In this document: positions 33,958-43,204 of the stretch, piece after piece
Layout: every line of letters starts with the position of its first letter
How positions within the stretch are numbered: the stretch's first letter is position 1
Origin: CAZXSK01 sp964642855
GTDB taxonomy: Bacteria; Planctomycetota; Phycisphaerae; SM23-33
Direction: 5' to 3'
Assembly (NCBI GenBank): GCA_964642855.1
Contig: CAZXSK010000001.1
Coordinates: forward strand, 1 to 64,000
DNA length: 64,000 nucleotides
Notes under the pieces: model-generated
What the model was told of the DNA's origin: nothing
Databases searched by the model: none
Seen by the model: only the letters and a program-made list of their open reading frames with translations
Translations under genes and position numbers: made by a program

Positions 33958-35343
33958 ATGAGAATCTTCATGCTAGGTTGGGAGTTTCCACCCCATATCA
34001 GCGGGGGCCTGGGAACGGCCTGCTATGGCCTGACCCGGGGGCTGAGTGACATCGGGGTGGAAGTCAGTTTCGTGCTCCCTACCGCCGTACCCGTAGAACA
34101 GGACAGCCACGTCCGGCTCAAAGGCCCGACCGATGTCGGCGAGGCACGCAAGAAGACTGCCTGGAAATCTCCCGGTGCGCCCAGGACTTCGGGCGGACGC
34201 TATGCGCCCGCCGAGGGCGTCGAACTGCACCAGGTTCCGGCCGTCCTCCAGCCCTACGCGACTCCGGAGACCTTCCGGGACGTGCTGCTGACTCTGACCC
34301 CCGAGGAGCGTCACGAGCTTGGACTGCCCGAGCCGGACGAGCTTCCCGGCCTGACCGGAGAAGGCGGCACGCAGGTTCTGCAGTCCCCGGCCAGCGGGGC
34401 TTTCGTCGCCGGTGCGGGCATGAACTACGGCGGAGACCTGATGAGCCAGGTCTATCGATACGCCCGGATGGCGGTCGAGCTGGCGCGGGCGGAGGAGTTC
34501 GATGCGATCCACGCCCACGACTGGATGACCTACCCCGCCGGGGCAGCCGTCGCCGCTGCGACGGGCAAGCCTCTGGTCGTCCACATCCACAGCACCGAGT
34601 TCGACCGTTCGGGCGACAACGTGAATCAGCAGGTCTACGAGATCGAGCGGATGGGCATGCACACAGCCGACCGGGTCGTGTGCGTCAGTCACCTGACCCG
34701 CCAGATCGCCGTCAGCCGCTACGGCGTGCCTGCCGAAAAGACCGCGGTGGTCTACAACGCCGTGAACCTGCCTGACACGCCGAACTGGCTGACCACGCCG
34801 ATCCGCCAGGACGAGAAGATCGTCCTGTTCCTGGGTCGTGTGACCATGCAGAAGGGCCCGGAGTACTTCCTCCAGGCGGCCAAGCGCGTCGTGGAAAAGT
34901 ATCCCAACGTGCGATTCATCATGGCTGGCAGTGGCGACATGGTCCGCCGTTGCATCGAGATGTGCGCCAATCTCAAGATCGGCTCGCACGTGACGTTCAC
35001 GGGCTTCCTGCGCGGCCACGATGTGGACCGCGTGTTCCAGATGGCCGATCTATACGTGATGCCCAGCGTCTCCGAGCCGTTCGGCATCGCGCCGCTGGAG
35101 GCGCTGTCGCACAACGTACCGGTGATCATCTCGAAGCAATCGGGCGTATCGGAAGTGCTCACCCACGCGCTGAAGGTCGACTTCTGGGACATCGACGAGA
35201 TCGCCAACAAGGTCCTCGCGGTCCTGCGGCATCCGCCCCTGCAGAAGACCCTCAGGCAACACGGACAGATCGAGCTTCGCAAGCTTTCGTGGCGAGACTC
35301 GGCACTTCAGTTGAAAGAGATCTACACGGATCTGTCGAAGTAG
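33958..35343 (+). CDS. GT4/GT5-like glycosyltransferase (glycogen/starch synthase-like)
   Basis: 461 aa. GT-B fold: the N-terminal domain opens with FMLGWEFPPHISGGLGTA, the donor-side glycine loop; the C-terminal domain has VLFLGRVTMQKGPEYFLQA and PSVSEPFGIAPLEALSHN, the E-x7-E motif of retaining enzymes. A 90-residue insertion (residues about 50-140, rich in charged residues and Pro) is unusual. It sits directly before GH57 and GH133 genes, so a role in alpha-glucan synthesis is likely; the window then holds two candidate glycogen synthases, this one and the GT3 enzyme at 166-2046. Confidence 0.8.
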   Translation: MRIFMLGWEFPPHISGGLGTACYGLTRGLSDIGVEVSFVLPTAVPVEQDSHVRLKGPTDVGEARKKTAWKSPGAPRTSGGRYAPAEGVELHQVPAVLQPYATPETFRDVLLTLTPEERHELGLPEPDELPGLTGEGGTQVLQSPASGAFVAGAGMNYGGDLMSQVYRYARMAVELARAEEFDAIHAHDWMTYPAGAAVAAATGKPLVVHIHSTEFDRSGDNVNQQVYEIERMGMHTADRVVCVSHLTRQIAVSRYGVPAEKTAVVYNAVNLPDTPNWLTTPIRQDEKIVLFLGRVTMQKGPEYFLQAAKRVVEKYPNVRFIMAGSGDMVRRCIEMCANLKIGSHVTFTGFLRGHDVDRVFQMADLYVMPSVSEPFGIAPLEALSHNVPVIISKQSGVSEVLTHALKVDFWDIDEIANKVLAVLRHPPLQKTLRQHGQIELRKLSWRDSALQLKEIYTDLSK

Positions 35344-35396
35344 ACAAGGAGCACAGGGCCGGTCGTTCCGATCTGCCGACACGAAAGGACTCGCGA

Positions 35397-35419
35397 CGGC
35401 GGTGAATCGTTCACCGCCG
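35397..35419 (+). promoter_or_regulatory. Perfect hairpin between GT4 and GH57 genes
   Basis: CGGCGGTGAA and TTCACCGCCG form a 10-bp perfect stem with a TCG loop, 35 nt before the GH57 start. There is no U-tract. It may be an operator palindrome or a structure that sets the relative expression of the two genes. Confidence 0.45.
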
Positions 35420-35453
35420 CGAACCACACAACGACGGAGCATTCTCGAAAGCC

Positions 35454-36638
35454 ATGGCATCGGTCGTCTTCTACTTCCAGGTTCACCAGCCGTTCCGACT
35501 TCGTCGGTACAGCATCTTCGACAGCGACACCAGCTACTTCGACCACTATCGCAACGAGCAGATCTGCCGGAAGGTCACGGAGAAATGCTACCTCCCCGCG
35601 ACCCGGCTGATCTCCGAACTCGTCGACCGCCACGAGGGGCGATTTCGTGTCTCGTACGCGCTGACGGGAACGGTCATCGAGCAGTTCCAGCGGTGGGCCC
35701 CGGAGGTACTGGAGATCTTCCAGCACTTGGCCGAAACCGGAGCCGTGGAATTCATCGCCGAAACCTACTACCACTCGCTGGCTTTCCTATACAACCGCCA
35801 GGAGTTCGTCGAGCAGACCGAGAAACACTGCGCGCTGATGGAAGAACTGTTCGGCCAGCGGCCCCGAATCTTCCGGAACACCGAGCTGACTTACAACAAC
35901 GACGTCGCCAAGGCCGTCGAGGACATGGGCTTCGATGCCATCCTCTCGGAAGGTGCAGATCATATCCTGGGTTACCGCAGCCCCAACTTCATCTACAACC
36001 CACCCAACTGCGCCAACCTGAAGATGCTCCTGAAGAACTACAGGCTTTCGGACGACATCGCCTTCCGGTTCTCCAACCGGGGGTGGCAGGAGTGGCCTCT
36101 GACAACCGAGAAGTTCGCCGGCTGGGTCGACCAGATCAACGGCAACGGGTACGTCTGCAACCTGTTCATGGACTACGAGACGTTCGGCGAGCACCAATGG
36201 GCGGATACCGGGATCTTCGAGTTCCTGCGGGCGCTTCCCGATAAGGTCATGGAGGGCGGGAAGAACAATTTCCTCACCGTCTCCGAAGCCGTCGACCAGT
36301 ATCCCTCGGTGGGAGAAGTCGACGTGCCCCACATGATCTCCTGGGCCGATACCGAGCGTGACCTGTCGGCCTGGCTGGGCAACTCCATGCAGGCCAACGC
36401 CCTGCACGACGTCTACTCTCTCGCTGAGATCGTCAACGACTCCGGCGACGAGGTCCTCATCGACGACTGGCGGAAGCTGCTGACATCCGATCACTTCTAC
36501 TACATGTGCACCAAGTGGTTCGCCGACGGCGACGTGCACAAGTACTTCAACCCGTACGAGTCGCCCTACGACGCGTACATCAACTACATGAACATACTCG
36601 ATAACGTAAGGGGACGCGTCCGCGCCGCCCGCGCGTAG
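35454..36638 (+). CDS. GH57 alpha-amylase/4-alpha-glucanotransferase-type enzyme
   Basis: 394 aa. It opens with VVFYFQVHQPFRLR (GH57 region 1). IFRNTELTYN carries the nucleophile Glu (region 3) and FMDYETFGEHQW the acid Asp (region 4). GH57 enzymes hydrolyse or rearrange alpha-1,4-glucans in the cytoplasm; 394 aa is close to the short alpha-amylase type. The start codon lacks a strong ribosome-binding site, so expression may be coupled to the gene before it. Together with GH133 next door it would trim and debranch stored glycogen. Confidence 0.9.
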   Translation: MASVVFYFQVHQPFRLRRYSIFDSDTSYFDHYRNEQICRKVTEKCYLPATRLISELVDRHEGRFRVSYALTGTVIEQFQRWAPEVLEIFQHLAETGAVEFIAETYYHSLAFLYNRQEFVEQTEKHCALMEELFGQRPRIFRNTELTYNNDVAKAVEDMGFDAILSEGADHILGYRSPNFIYNPPNCANLKMLLKNYRLSDDIAFRFSNRGWQEWPLTTEKFAGWVDQINGNGYVCNLFMDYETFGEHQWADTGIFEFLRALPDKVMEGGKNNFLTVSEAVDQYPSVGEVDVPHMISWADTERDLSAWLGNSMQANALHDVYSLAEIVNDSGDEVLIDDWRKLLTSDHFYYMCTKWFADGDVHKYFNPYESPYDAYINYMNILDNVRGRVRAARA

Positions 36639-36700
36639 GCCGATTTGCCCGACGGAACGGCGCTAGAATGGCGCGATCCGAACCTCCGGAAGGAGAACCC

Positions 36701-38725
36701 ATGCCCGCCGATACCCAGTGCAGCCTGCCCGGGCCCATTACGATCAGGCCCGGAGATCACGACCTCGACGAGCTGCTGTCACGGGAGATCCTGCTGACCA
36801 ATCGCCTGGGCTCCTATGCTTCCTGCAGCGTGATCGGGTGCAACACACGCCGATACCATGGACTGCTGGTGGCTTCCACCCGTCCGCCGGTCGGACGCAT
36901 TGTGATGCTCTCGACGCTGATGGAACAGCTCATCACCGGCCAGGTCGTCACCGATCTGGCGACCAACGAGTTCAACGGCACGTTCAGCCCCCAGGGCTAT
37001 CGAAACCTGCTCGAATACCGCGACGGACCAGCCCCGACGTGGGTCTTCCAGGTCGGCGACGTCGAACTGACCCGCCAACTCGCCCTGCACGAAACCAGGA
37101 ACGTCCTTGCCGTGCGATACACCCTGCGTGGACCTGCGGCTACGCTGCGGATTGCTCCCTTCACAGCCCTTCGCGATTTCCACCACCTTCGCGACGCCGA
37201 CGCCCCCCAGCAACTGACGTTCGAGACCTCCGGAGAGACGGTCCTCGTTCGCGACCGCAACAGCGACCAGATCCCCGGCCTTGCGATCCACGCCCCGGGC
37301 TGCGAGTTCACGCCGCACCCGGACTGGTGGCGACGGTTCCGCTACCGGACGGACCTCGGCCGAGGCCAGGACGGCCACGAAGACCTTTACACGCCCGGAC
37401 ATCTGCAGATTCGCCTGGAAGACGGGCAGTCGCTGCAGATTACTGCCGGGGTCAATGACGCATCGGACCTCGACTTCGAGGATACCGTCACCCGGAGGGA
37501 GAAGCGGCTGGCTGAACTCGCCTGCAGCCTGGACGACGAAGCCGACGAGACGGACCGCCGACTCGCTGCGGCGACCGATGCGTTCCTGGTCCGACGGGAT
37601 TTTCAGGATGGCTCGACGTCCACGTCGATTCTCGCGGGGTATCACTGGTTTGCCGACTGGGGACGCGACACCTTCATCGCCCTGCCCGGACTGCTGCTTT
37701 CGACCGGACGTTTCGACCAGGCAAGGCAGGTCTTCCGTACCTTCGCGGAGAACATCCGCAATGGCATGGTCCCGAACCGATTCGACGATTACTCTCCGAC
37801 GGCGCACTACAACAGCCTCGACGCGTCGCTCTGGTTCATCATCGCAGCCGAGCGGTACATGCAGGCCACCGACGATGCGGACTTCTGGTCAAGGACCCTC
37901 ATGCCCGCGATCCACGAGATTCTCACCGCCTACCGCCAGGGAACGCAGTTCGACATCTTCGCCGATGCCGACGGCTTGATTTCGGGCGGATCCGAGAAGA
38001 CCCAGCTTACGTGGATGGATGCGAAACTCGGGCATGAAGCGATCACGCCGCGCCACGGAAAGGCTGTCGAGATCAACGCGATGTGGAACTCCGCCCACTG
38101 GATCATGGCCAGGCGGTGCGAGGGCGTGAGCCCGGACCTGGCTGATCAGTACAGCAACGATGCCGTTCTCATCGCGCGGGCGTTCGGCAGAACGTTCTGG
38201 AACCCGACGATGAACTGCCTGTACGACTGCGTTACGTACGGCCAGCCCGATGGCACGGTGCGTCCGAACCAGATTTTCGCGGTGTCGTTGCCCTACAGCC
38301 CCTTGTTGCCCGAACAGCAGCAGGCCGTGGTGAACGTCGTGCGCGATAAACTTCTCACCCCGGTCGGGCTGCGGACGATCTCTCCCGACGACCCGCGCTA
38401 CCGCAGGCGGTATGGCGGCTCGTGGGAGTCCCGGGACCGAGCCTACCACCAGGGCACGGTCTGGGCCTGGCTGATCGGGGCGTTCATCGAAGCTCACCTG
38501 CGAACGGCGGGCAATCGGGAGCAGGCCTGCGAGACGGCCACGGACTGGCTGTCCGGTTTCGCCGACCACCTGCAGCACGCGGGCCTGGGGAGCATCTCGG
38601 AGATCTTCGACGGCGACGAGCCGCATTTCCCCCGGGGATGTATCGCACAGGCATGGTCGGTTGCGGAAGTCCTGCGGGCCCGGAAGCTCGTGCGGGATTA
38701 TCGCGCGGGAAGGTGGAACCCGTGA
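36701..38725 (+). CDS. Glycogen debranching enzyme, amylo-alpha-1,6-glucosidase (GH133)
   Basis: 674 aa from the ATG at 36701 with an excellent ribosome-binding site (GGAAGGAG). The bacterial GDE N-domain shows LLTNRLGSYASCSVIGCNTR and RRYHGLLVAS. The (alpha/alpha)6 catalytic domain shows WFADWGRDTFIALPGLLL and GKAVEINAMWNSAHW, both family hallmarks. It cleaves alpha-1,6 branches of glycogen. The stop overlaps the next start by 4 nt (GTGA). Confidence 0.93.
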   Translation: MPADTQCSLPGPITIRPGDHDLDELLSREILLTNRLGSYASCSVIGCNTRRYHGLLVASTRPPVGRIVMLSTLMEQLITGQVVTDLATNEFNGTFSPQGYRNLLEYRDGPAPTWVFQVGDVELTRQLALHETRNVLAVRYTLRGPAATLRIAPFTALRDFHHLRDADAPQQLTFETSGETVLVRDRNSDQIPGLAIHAPGCEFTPHPDWWRRFRYRTDLGRGQDGHEDLYTPGHLQIRLEDGQSLQITAGVNDASDLDFEDTVTRREKRLAELACSLDDEADETDRRLAAATDAFLVRRDFQDGSTSTSILAGYHWFADWGRDTFIALPGLLLSTGRFDQARQVFRTFAENIRNGMVPNRFDDYSPTAHYNSLDASLWFIIAAERYMQATDDADFWSRTLMPAIHEILTAYRQGTQFDIFADADGLISGGSEKTQLTWMDAKLGHEAITPRHGKAVEINAMWNSAHWIMARRCEGVSPDLADQYSNDAVLIARAFGRTFWNPTMNCLYDCVTYGQPDGTVRPNQIFAVSLPYSPLLPEQQQAVVNVVRDKLLTPVGLRTISPDDPRYRRRYGGSWESRDRAYHQGTVWAWLIGAFIEAHLRTAGNREQACETATDWLSGFADHLQHAGLGSISEIFDGDEPHFPRGCIAQAWSVAEVLRARKLVRDYRAGRWNP

Positions 38726-39564
38726 ACCGGCTCGGACTGGTCCTGGCCGGGGCTATCGCCCTGGTCTGCTGCAGCGCAGCCGGCGGAGCCGGGGCGACCC
38801 TTTCTCCCGCCGGGTCCCCTGCAGACCCCGAGGCCGGTCTTCAGCCGGCCAGGCTGGGCGTCACCAACGACACGTCCCGAACGGTCGAAGCCGTCGAGGT
38901 CCGCTGGAAACGCGGCGGCCCAGCCATTCGCATGCAGGTCACGATCGCACCCGAGGGCAACGCTGAGGTCGAGGTCCCCCTGCCGGCGATCTGGCTGGAG
39001 CAGGAGATGAGCGTTCGGCTGCTGGATGCGGACGGCGAGATGGTTCAGGCCACGGAGGCAACGATCACCTGGCCGGCCGATGCGATCCAGCCGCGCGGGT
39101 TTCTCGACGCGCGAGCGGTGGGCCAATTCGAGTTCGATCGCGCTCGCTGGCCCCGCGCGCTGCGGCGGCACGTGCTGTGGATTCTCGCAGCGATGGCTGC
39201 GGGTCTGGCCGGTTGCCTGCTCCTGCCGGGAGGCAGCGTAGTCCGGGCATCGGGCGTGGTCGTGATCGTCGCGGCGGGGCTCGCAGCCAGCGCGTGGCTG
39301 ATCCGGCAGCCCTCGCTGGTGCTGGACCGTTCGTTCGTCTACCAGCCGGGCCAGCCGATTCGCCTGGCCAACCAGGCCGACGAGGCCAATCTCCGGGTTC
39401 TCACTGCTCGCCGACGGAGCGTGTGGCGGTCGTCCGAGACCCAGTGGCTGCCGGTGTATCCTCACATCGCAGCGATGCAGGATGAGGACATGGTTATTCG
39501 ACCGGGCAGGCAGATTCTGATTCCCATTGGCGTCGACGAGGTAGTGGTTCTGCGCAAGCGCTGA
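38722..39564 (+). CDS. Membrane protein of unknown function
   Basis: 280 aa from a GTG that overlaps the stop of the debranching enzyme. It has an N-terminal signal-like helix (LGLVLAGAIALVCCSAAGGAGA), a beta-rich domain of about 110 residues, two adjacent transmembrane helices (residues 150-190) and a C-terminal soluble domain. I recognise no family. The link to glycogen metabolism is positional only. It ends 2 nt from the convergent gene on the other strand. Confidence 0.65.
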   Translation: MNRLGLVLAGAIALVCCSAAGGAGATLSPAGSPADPEAGLQPARLGVTNDTSRTVEAVEVRWKRGGPAIRMQVTIAPEGNAEVEVPLPAIWLEQEMSVRLLDADGEMVQATEATITWPADAIQPRGFLDARAVGQFEFDRARWPRALRRHVLWILAAMAAGLAGCLLLPGGSVVRASGVVVIVAAGLAASAWLIRQPSLVLDRSFVYQPGQPIRLANQADEANLRVLTARRRSVWRSSETQWLPVYPHIAAMQDEDMVIRPGRQILIPIGVDEVVVLRKR

Positions 39565-39566
39565 CC

Positions 39567-39932
39567 TCAGTGTTCCTCGTCGTCCTCATCGAGTTCGTCG
39601 TGGTCCTCCGGATCCTCGGGCAGTTGCATCCGCTGGCTGGAAAGCTTCCAGGCGTTGATGTACTCGGTGGGTGCGGGTCTGGGGCGGCTGCCGACGGCTC
39701 GCCCCGCCAGGCGGGCAAGCGTCCAGACAAGCAGGACAAGCGTGATGCCCAGGGCGGCAACGCACACCCACGCGAGGCGGACGTAGACGCCTCGATCTTC
39801 CGGAGCCCCGTTCGATGCCAGCCGGCTGGCAAGGAAGACCCCGCCTGCCAGCGCGCCGGTCAGCGCAGCGAGTATGAGCACGGCGATGCCGTAGCCCAGT
39901 CGGCTGGGATTGCCGCCTCGACCTACCGCCAT
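39567..39932 (-). CDS. Small membrane protein with acidic tail
   Basis: 121 aa with two transmembrane helices (about residues 13-35 and 50-72) and a very acidic C-terminus (DPEDHDELDEDDEEH). No family recognised. It is the last gene of the long minus-strand run and overlaps the DnaJ-like gene by 10 nt. Confidence 0.65.
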   Translation of the reverse strand: MAVGRGGNPSRLGYGIAVLILAALTGALAGGVFLASRLASNGAPEDRGVYVRLAWVCVAALGITLVLLVWTLARLAGRAVGSRPRPAPTEYINAWKLSSQRMQLPEDPEDHDELDEDDEEH

Positions 39933-40867
39933 GGTGACTCCTCGCGAGGATCTTCGTTCGTGAGTTCCACGAATCTCCGGATGCTCTCAAGGGCGGGTTC
40001 GGGAACTGCTCTGGGGGGCACGATCTCGATGCAGGCGTAGAGATCGCCGGGTGCCTTGTCCTTCGGAGCGATTCCCCTGCCCCGCAGCCGAAGCTTGCGC
40101 CCGCTGGGCGTGCCCGGAGGAACCGTGACCTGCATGGTGCCCTCGGTAGTCGGAACGTCGACCTTACCCCCGAGCACCGCTTCCCCGATTCCGATGGGAA
40201 TATCCACATGCAGATCGTTGCCCTCCCGCCGGAAGTACGGATGCTCCCGTACGCTCACTCGTATGCGCAGATCCCCGCAGGTTTCCGTGCCCTTTCCGCC
40301 CCGGCCTCGCACTCGAACGATCTGGCCGGTTCTCACGCCGGGGGGAATGCGAACTTTCAGCGTCTCAACCGTTTCCTGGCCGTCGTCTCCGGGTTGCTCG
40401 ACGCGCAGGCTGCGCGTCGTGCCCATCGCGGCTTCGAGGAACTCGATCGTGAGGGGATACTCGATGTCCCGCCCCGATCTGGGGAGGGATTCCGCGTCCT
40501 GCCCGCCGCGGAGAGACTGCAGGATCTCCTCCAGGCTCATTCGCAGGAAGCTCTTTCCGCGGGAGGTTTTCGGCCCGGCGGGTTGCTCGCCATCGGAAAT
40601 CCCGCCGGTCTCCCGGGGGGTATCGTCTTCGGCAGGCCTGCGTGCAGGACCGGCAGGCGACGTGAGTCGGTCGTAGATTTCGCGCTGGTCGGGATCGGAG
40701 AGAACTTCGTATGCCCCGGTCGCTTCGCGGAAGCGTTTCTCGGCGTCAGCGTCGTTGCAGACGTCGGGATGGCAGGTCCTCACCGCGCGCCGGTACCCTG
40801 CCTTGATTTCCTCGGGCGACGCGTCGCGCGGAACATCCAGGATGCGATAGTAGTCCGTCTCCACCAT
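39923..40867 (-). CDS. DnaJ/CbpA-type co-chaperone
   Basis: 314 aa. The J domain fills residues 1-70 with the essential HPD (TCHPDVCND) that stimulates DnaK. A Gly/Pro/Thr linker follows, then two beta-sandwich substrate-binding domains (YPLTIEFLEAAMGTTRSL; VDIPIGIGEAVLGGKVDVPT) and a C-terminal dimerisation end. The DnaJ zinc finger is absent, which makes it CbpA-like (type B). It follows the pilus genes and may be co-transcribed with them, although a general chaperone role is likely. Confidence 0.88.
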   Translation of the reverse strand: MVETDYYRILDVPRDASPEEIKAGYRRAVRTCHPDVCNDADAEKRFREATGAYEVLSDPDQREIYDRLTSPAGPARRPAEDDTPRETGGISDGEQPAGPKTSRGKSFLRMSLEEILQSLRGGQDAESLPRSGRDIEYPLTIEFLEAAMGTTRSLRVEQPGDDGQETVETLKVRIPPGVRTGQIVRVRGRGGKGTETCGDLRIRVSVREHPYFRREGNDLHVDIPIGIGEAVLGGKVDVPTTEGTMQVTVPPGTPSGRKLRLRGRGIAPKDKAPGDLYACIEIVPPRAVPEPALESIRRFVELTNEDPREESPWR

Positions 40868-40914
40868 GGGCCTATTCTACCTGCCCGGGCACGGCGGATC
40901 CAACGCCGCAACGA

Positions 40915-42108
40915 TCATGTCGACATGATCTGCGACGCGTTGAAAATCGGCAGCAGCAGCGCGATGGCGATCCCGCCGATGATCGAGCCGATAACCACGA
41001 TCATGACCGGCTCGATGAAATTGGTCATCGTCTTGATCGACTGCTTGAGGTCGTCTTCGCAAAACGACGCGACCCGTTCCATGACGGTATCCAGATGGCC
41101 GGTCCGCTCTCCGGCGGAGACCATCTGGGAAATGCCGTGCGGGACCAGGTCGCTGTATTCGCGCAGGCCCTCAGATAGAGTCAGGCCTTCCTCGGCCCGA
41201 CGCGCCAGATGCGTCCAGATCGAGGCGTAGTAGTAGTTGCCTGCTACCTCGGCCGTGATGGCCAGACCGTCCAGGATTCCGACCCCGGTGGCGACCATCG
41301 TCGACATGGTCCGTAGAGAACGCGACAGGTAGGCCTTGCGATACATCGGCCCGATGACCGGAAGAGAGATGCGGATGCGGTCGACCGTTCGTTTGCCCTG
41401 CTCGGTGCGGACATAATACCAGGCGCCCGCGGTCGCCAGAACCAACCCGCCCACAAGCAGGGGCCAGTATTCGATCACGCCGTCGCTGAGGCTCAGCAGG
41501 AATTGCGTGGGGGCGGGCAGGACTGCGCCCTTGCCCTCGTAGATGTCACGGAACTGCGGAAGAACGAAGACCAGCAGACCGACTACCACCAGCAGGCAGA
41601 ATCCCAACATCGCGATCGGGTACGCCATCGCCCCCTTGACCTGCTTGCGGATGTCGCGTTCCTCCACCATGTACTCGCTGACCCGCTGGAGCATCTGGCC
41701 CATGCGACCGGAGGCCTCCGACGCCTTGATCAGGGCGATGTACAGCCTCGGAAAGTGCTTGGGGTGCTTCTCCAGGGCGGCAGAGAAGTCCACGCCGGCC
41801 TTGACGTCCTCGGCGATCTCCTGGACCATCATCTGCAGCCCGAGGTGGGCGGTCTCTTTCGCGATCGCGTCGAGGGCATCGGCGAGAGGCACGCCCGTGT
41901 CGACCATGACGGCAAGCTGGGTCGAGAAGTAAATGATCTCGTCCTGCTTGATCTTCTTGATGCCGACGGGCGGCCCTGCAGGTCTTTGCCCTTCCGGCTG
42001 AGGGTCGCCAACCCGCCGGGCTGGAGACGTCGAGCCACCCTGGGCAGGCCGGTCCCACCTGCCCGACGAAGCTGTCCGCGATTCGTGTTGCTCTGTAGGT
42101 TGCACCAT
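40915..42108 (-). CDS. pilC: Type IV pilus/type II secretion platform protein
   Basis: 397 aa from the ATG at 42108 (AGGTGG upstream). Two GspF domains: the first contains LAVMVDTGVPLADALDAI and LEKHPKHFPRLYIALIKASEASG, the second LRTMSTMVATGVGILDGLAI and YSDLVPHGISQMVSAGERTG. Three transmembrane helices lie in the usual places. The first 60 residues form a polar, Pro-rich linker. This inner-membrane protein is turned by the PilB ATPase. pilB, a pilT-like gene and pilC are adjacent, the normal order in T4P clusters. Confidence 0.93.
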   Translation of the reverse strand: MVQPTEQHESRTASSGRWDRPAQGGSTSPARRVGDPQPEGQRPAGPPVGIKKIKQDEIIYFSTQLAVMVDTGVPLADALDAIAKETAHLGLQMMVQEIAEDVKAGVDFSAALEKHPKHFPRLYIALIKASEASGRMGQMLQRVSEYMVEERDIRKQVKGAMAYPIAMLGFCLLVVVGLLVFVLPQFRDIYEGKGAVLPAPTQFLLSLSDGVIEYWPLLVGGLVLATAGAWYYVRTEQGKRTVDRIRISLPVIGPMYRKAYLSRSLRTMSTMVATGVGILDGLAITAEVAGNYYYASIWTHLARRAEEGLTLSEGLREYSDLVPHGISQMVSAGERTGHLDTVMERVASFCEDDLKQSIKTMTNFIEPVMIVVIGSIIGGIAIALLLPIFNASQIMST

Positions 42109-42130
42109 CAGTCCACCTGTCTGGTTTCTG

Positions 42131-43186
42131 CTAAGCCGTGTTTCTTGCCAGCATGTCCGGCCGTCTGGCGCGTCGGAGCGCCTCATCGATATCCGCCCTG
42201 CCCTCACGAACCAGCCTCTCCAGCGATTGGTCCATGGAGGTCATCTCCGGCCCCGAGCCGGACGCGACCATTCCTTCCAGCAGGTCCATGCGATCGTCCC
42301 GCAGCATACGCCGGACAGGCCGGGTAATGCGTGCAGACTCCAGGGCCGGTACCATGCCCCCGCCACTTGCCGGGAGCAGCTGCTGGGACACAATTCCGTG
42401 CACCGTCGTCGCCAGTTGCATGCGCACCTGCGTCTGCTGATCGGCCGGGAACGCGTCCACGATTCGCCCGATCGTCTCGACGATGCTTCCGGTCGGCATG
42501 CCGGCGATGACCAGGTGCCCCGTCTCGGCCATATCCAGAAGCGACCGGATCGACGAGCAGTCCTGCACTTCGCCCACGACGACCACGTCGGGCCTCAGAC
42601 GCGAAAGGCCCTGCAGGCCTACCGTCAGGTTCGGGCAGTCCCTTCCAATCTCGCGTTGCTCGACGAGCGACTGCTGATGTCGATGCACGAACTCGATCGG
42701 ATCTTCCAACGTCACCACGTGCCGTGACGAGGTACGGTTGATGCGATCCACCATCGCAGCGATTGTCGTGCTCTTGCCTGACCTCGCCCGGCCTGTGACC
42801 AGCAGCAACCCGCTGGAAGCATCCGCCAGCGCCACCACTTCTTCCGGCAGTGACAGCTCCTCAGCCGGCGGTATCCTGTACGGAATGAATCGCGCGGTGA
42901 CCGCATAGCTGTTCCGCTGGCTGTGAATGTTCATTCGAAGCCGCCCCGCATCGTTGCGGGAGACCGACAGGTTCACGTCGCCGCGCTGCTCCAGTTGCTG
43001 TCGCTGCTCGCCGTCCGTCACCGACTCGGCAAGGGCCAACAGGTCCTCGTGCGAGAGCACCGGGGCGTTCTCCTGTGGCTGCATCTTCCCGGCTACCCAA
43101 CACATGGGCTTGGTCCCGGGAACCAGTGCGATATCCGACGCGCCGGTTTCCGCGACGGCTTCGAACATGTCGTCCACGGAATACAC
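42131..43186 (-). CDS. PilT/PilU-like ATPase with altered catalytic motifs
   Basis: 351 aa, PilT length and fold. Walker A is TGRARSGKST (residues 131-140) and EDPIEF follows. The Walker B region reads VVVVGEVQD, so the usual GEMRD arginine is Gln208. The His box TGHLVIAGMPTGS replaces the canonical TGHLV..TLHT.S, so the conserved His is Pro231. These changes suggest a weak or non-hydrolysing retraction ATPase, like an accessory PilU-type subunit. It lies between pilB and pilC. Confidence 0.85.
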   Translation of the reverse strand: MYSVDDMFEAVAETGASDIALVPGTKPMCWVAGKMQPQENAPVLSHEDLLALAESVTDGEQRQQLEQRGDVNLSVSRNDAGRLRMNIHSQRNSYAVTARFIPYRIPPAEELSLPEEVVALADASSGLLLVTGRARSGKSTTIAAMVDRINRTSSRHVVTLEDPIEFVHRHQQSLVEQREIGRDCPNLTVGLQGLSRLRPDVVVVGEVQDCSSIRSLLDMAETGHLVIAGMPTGSIVETIGRIVDAFPADQQTQVRMQLATTVHGIVSQQLLPASGGGMVPALESARITRPVRRMLRDDRMDLLEGMVASGSGPEMTSMDQSLERLVREGRADIDEALRRARRPDMLARNTA

Positions 43187-43204
43187 GAACCAGTCCCTCG
43201 CTCG

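Noticed and set aside
36645..36669. TTGCCC and TAGAAT before the debranching enzyme gene
   Set aside because: The spacer is only 13 nt, too short for a sigma70 promoter; transcription from the upstream genes is more likely.
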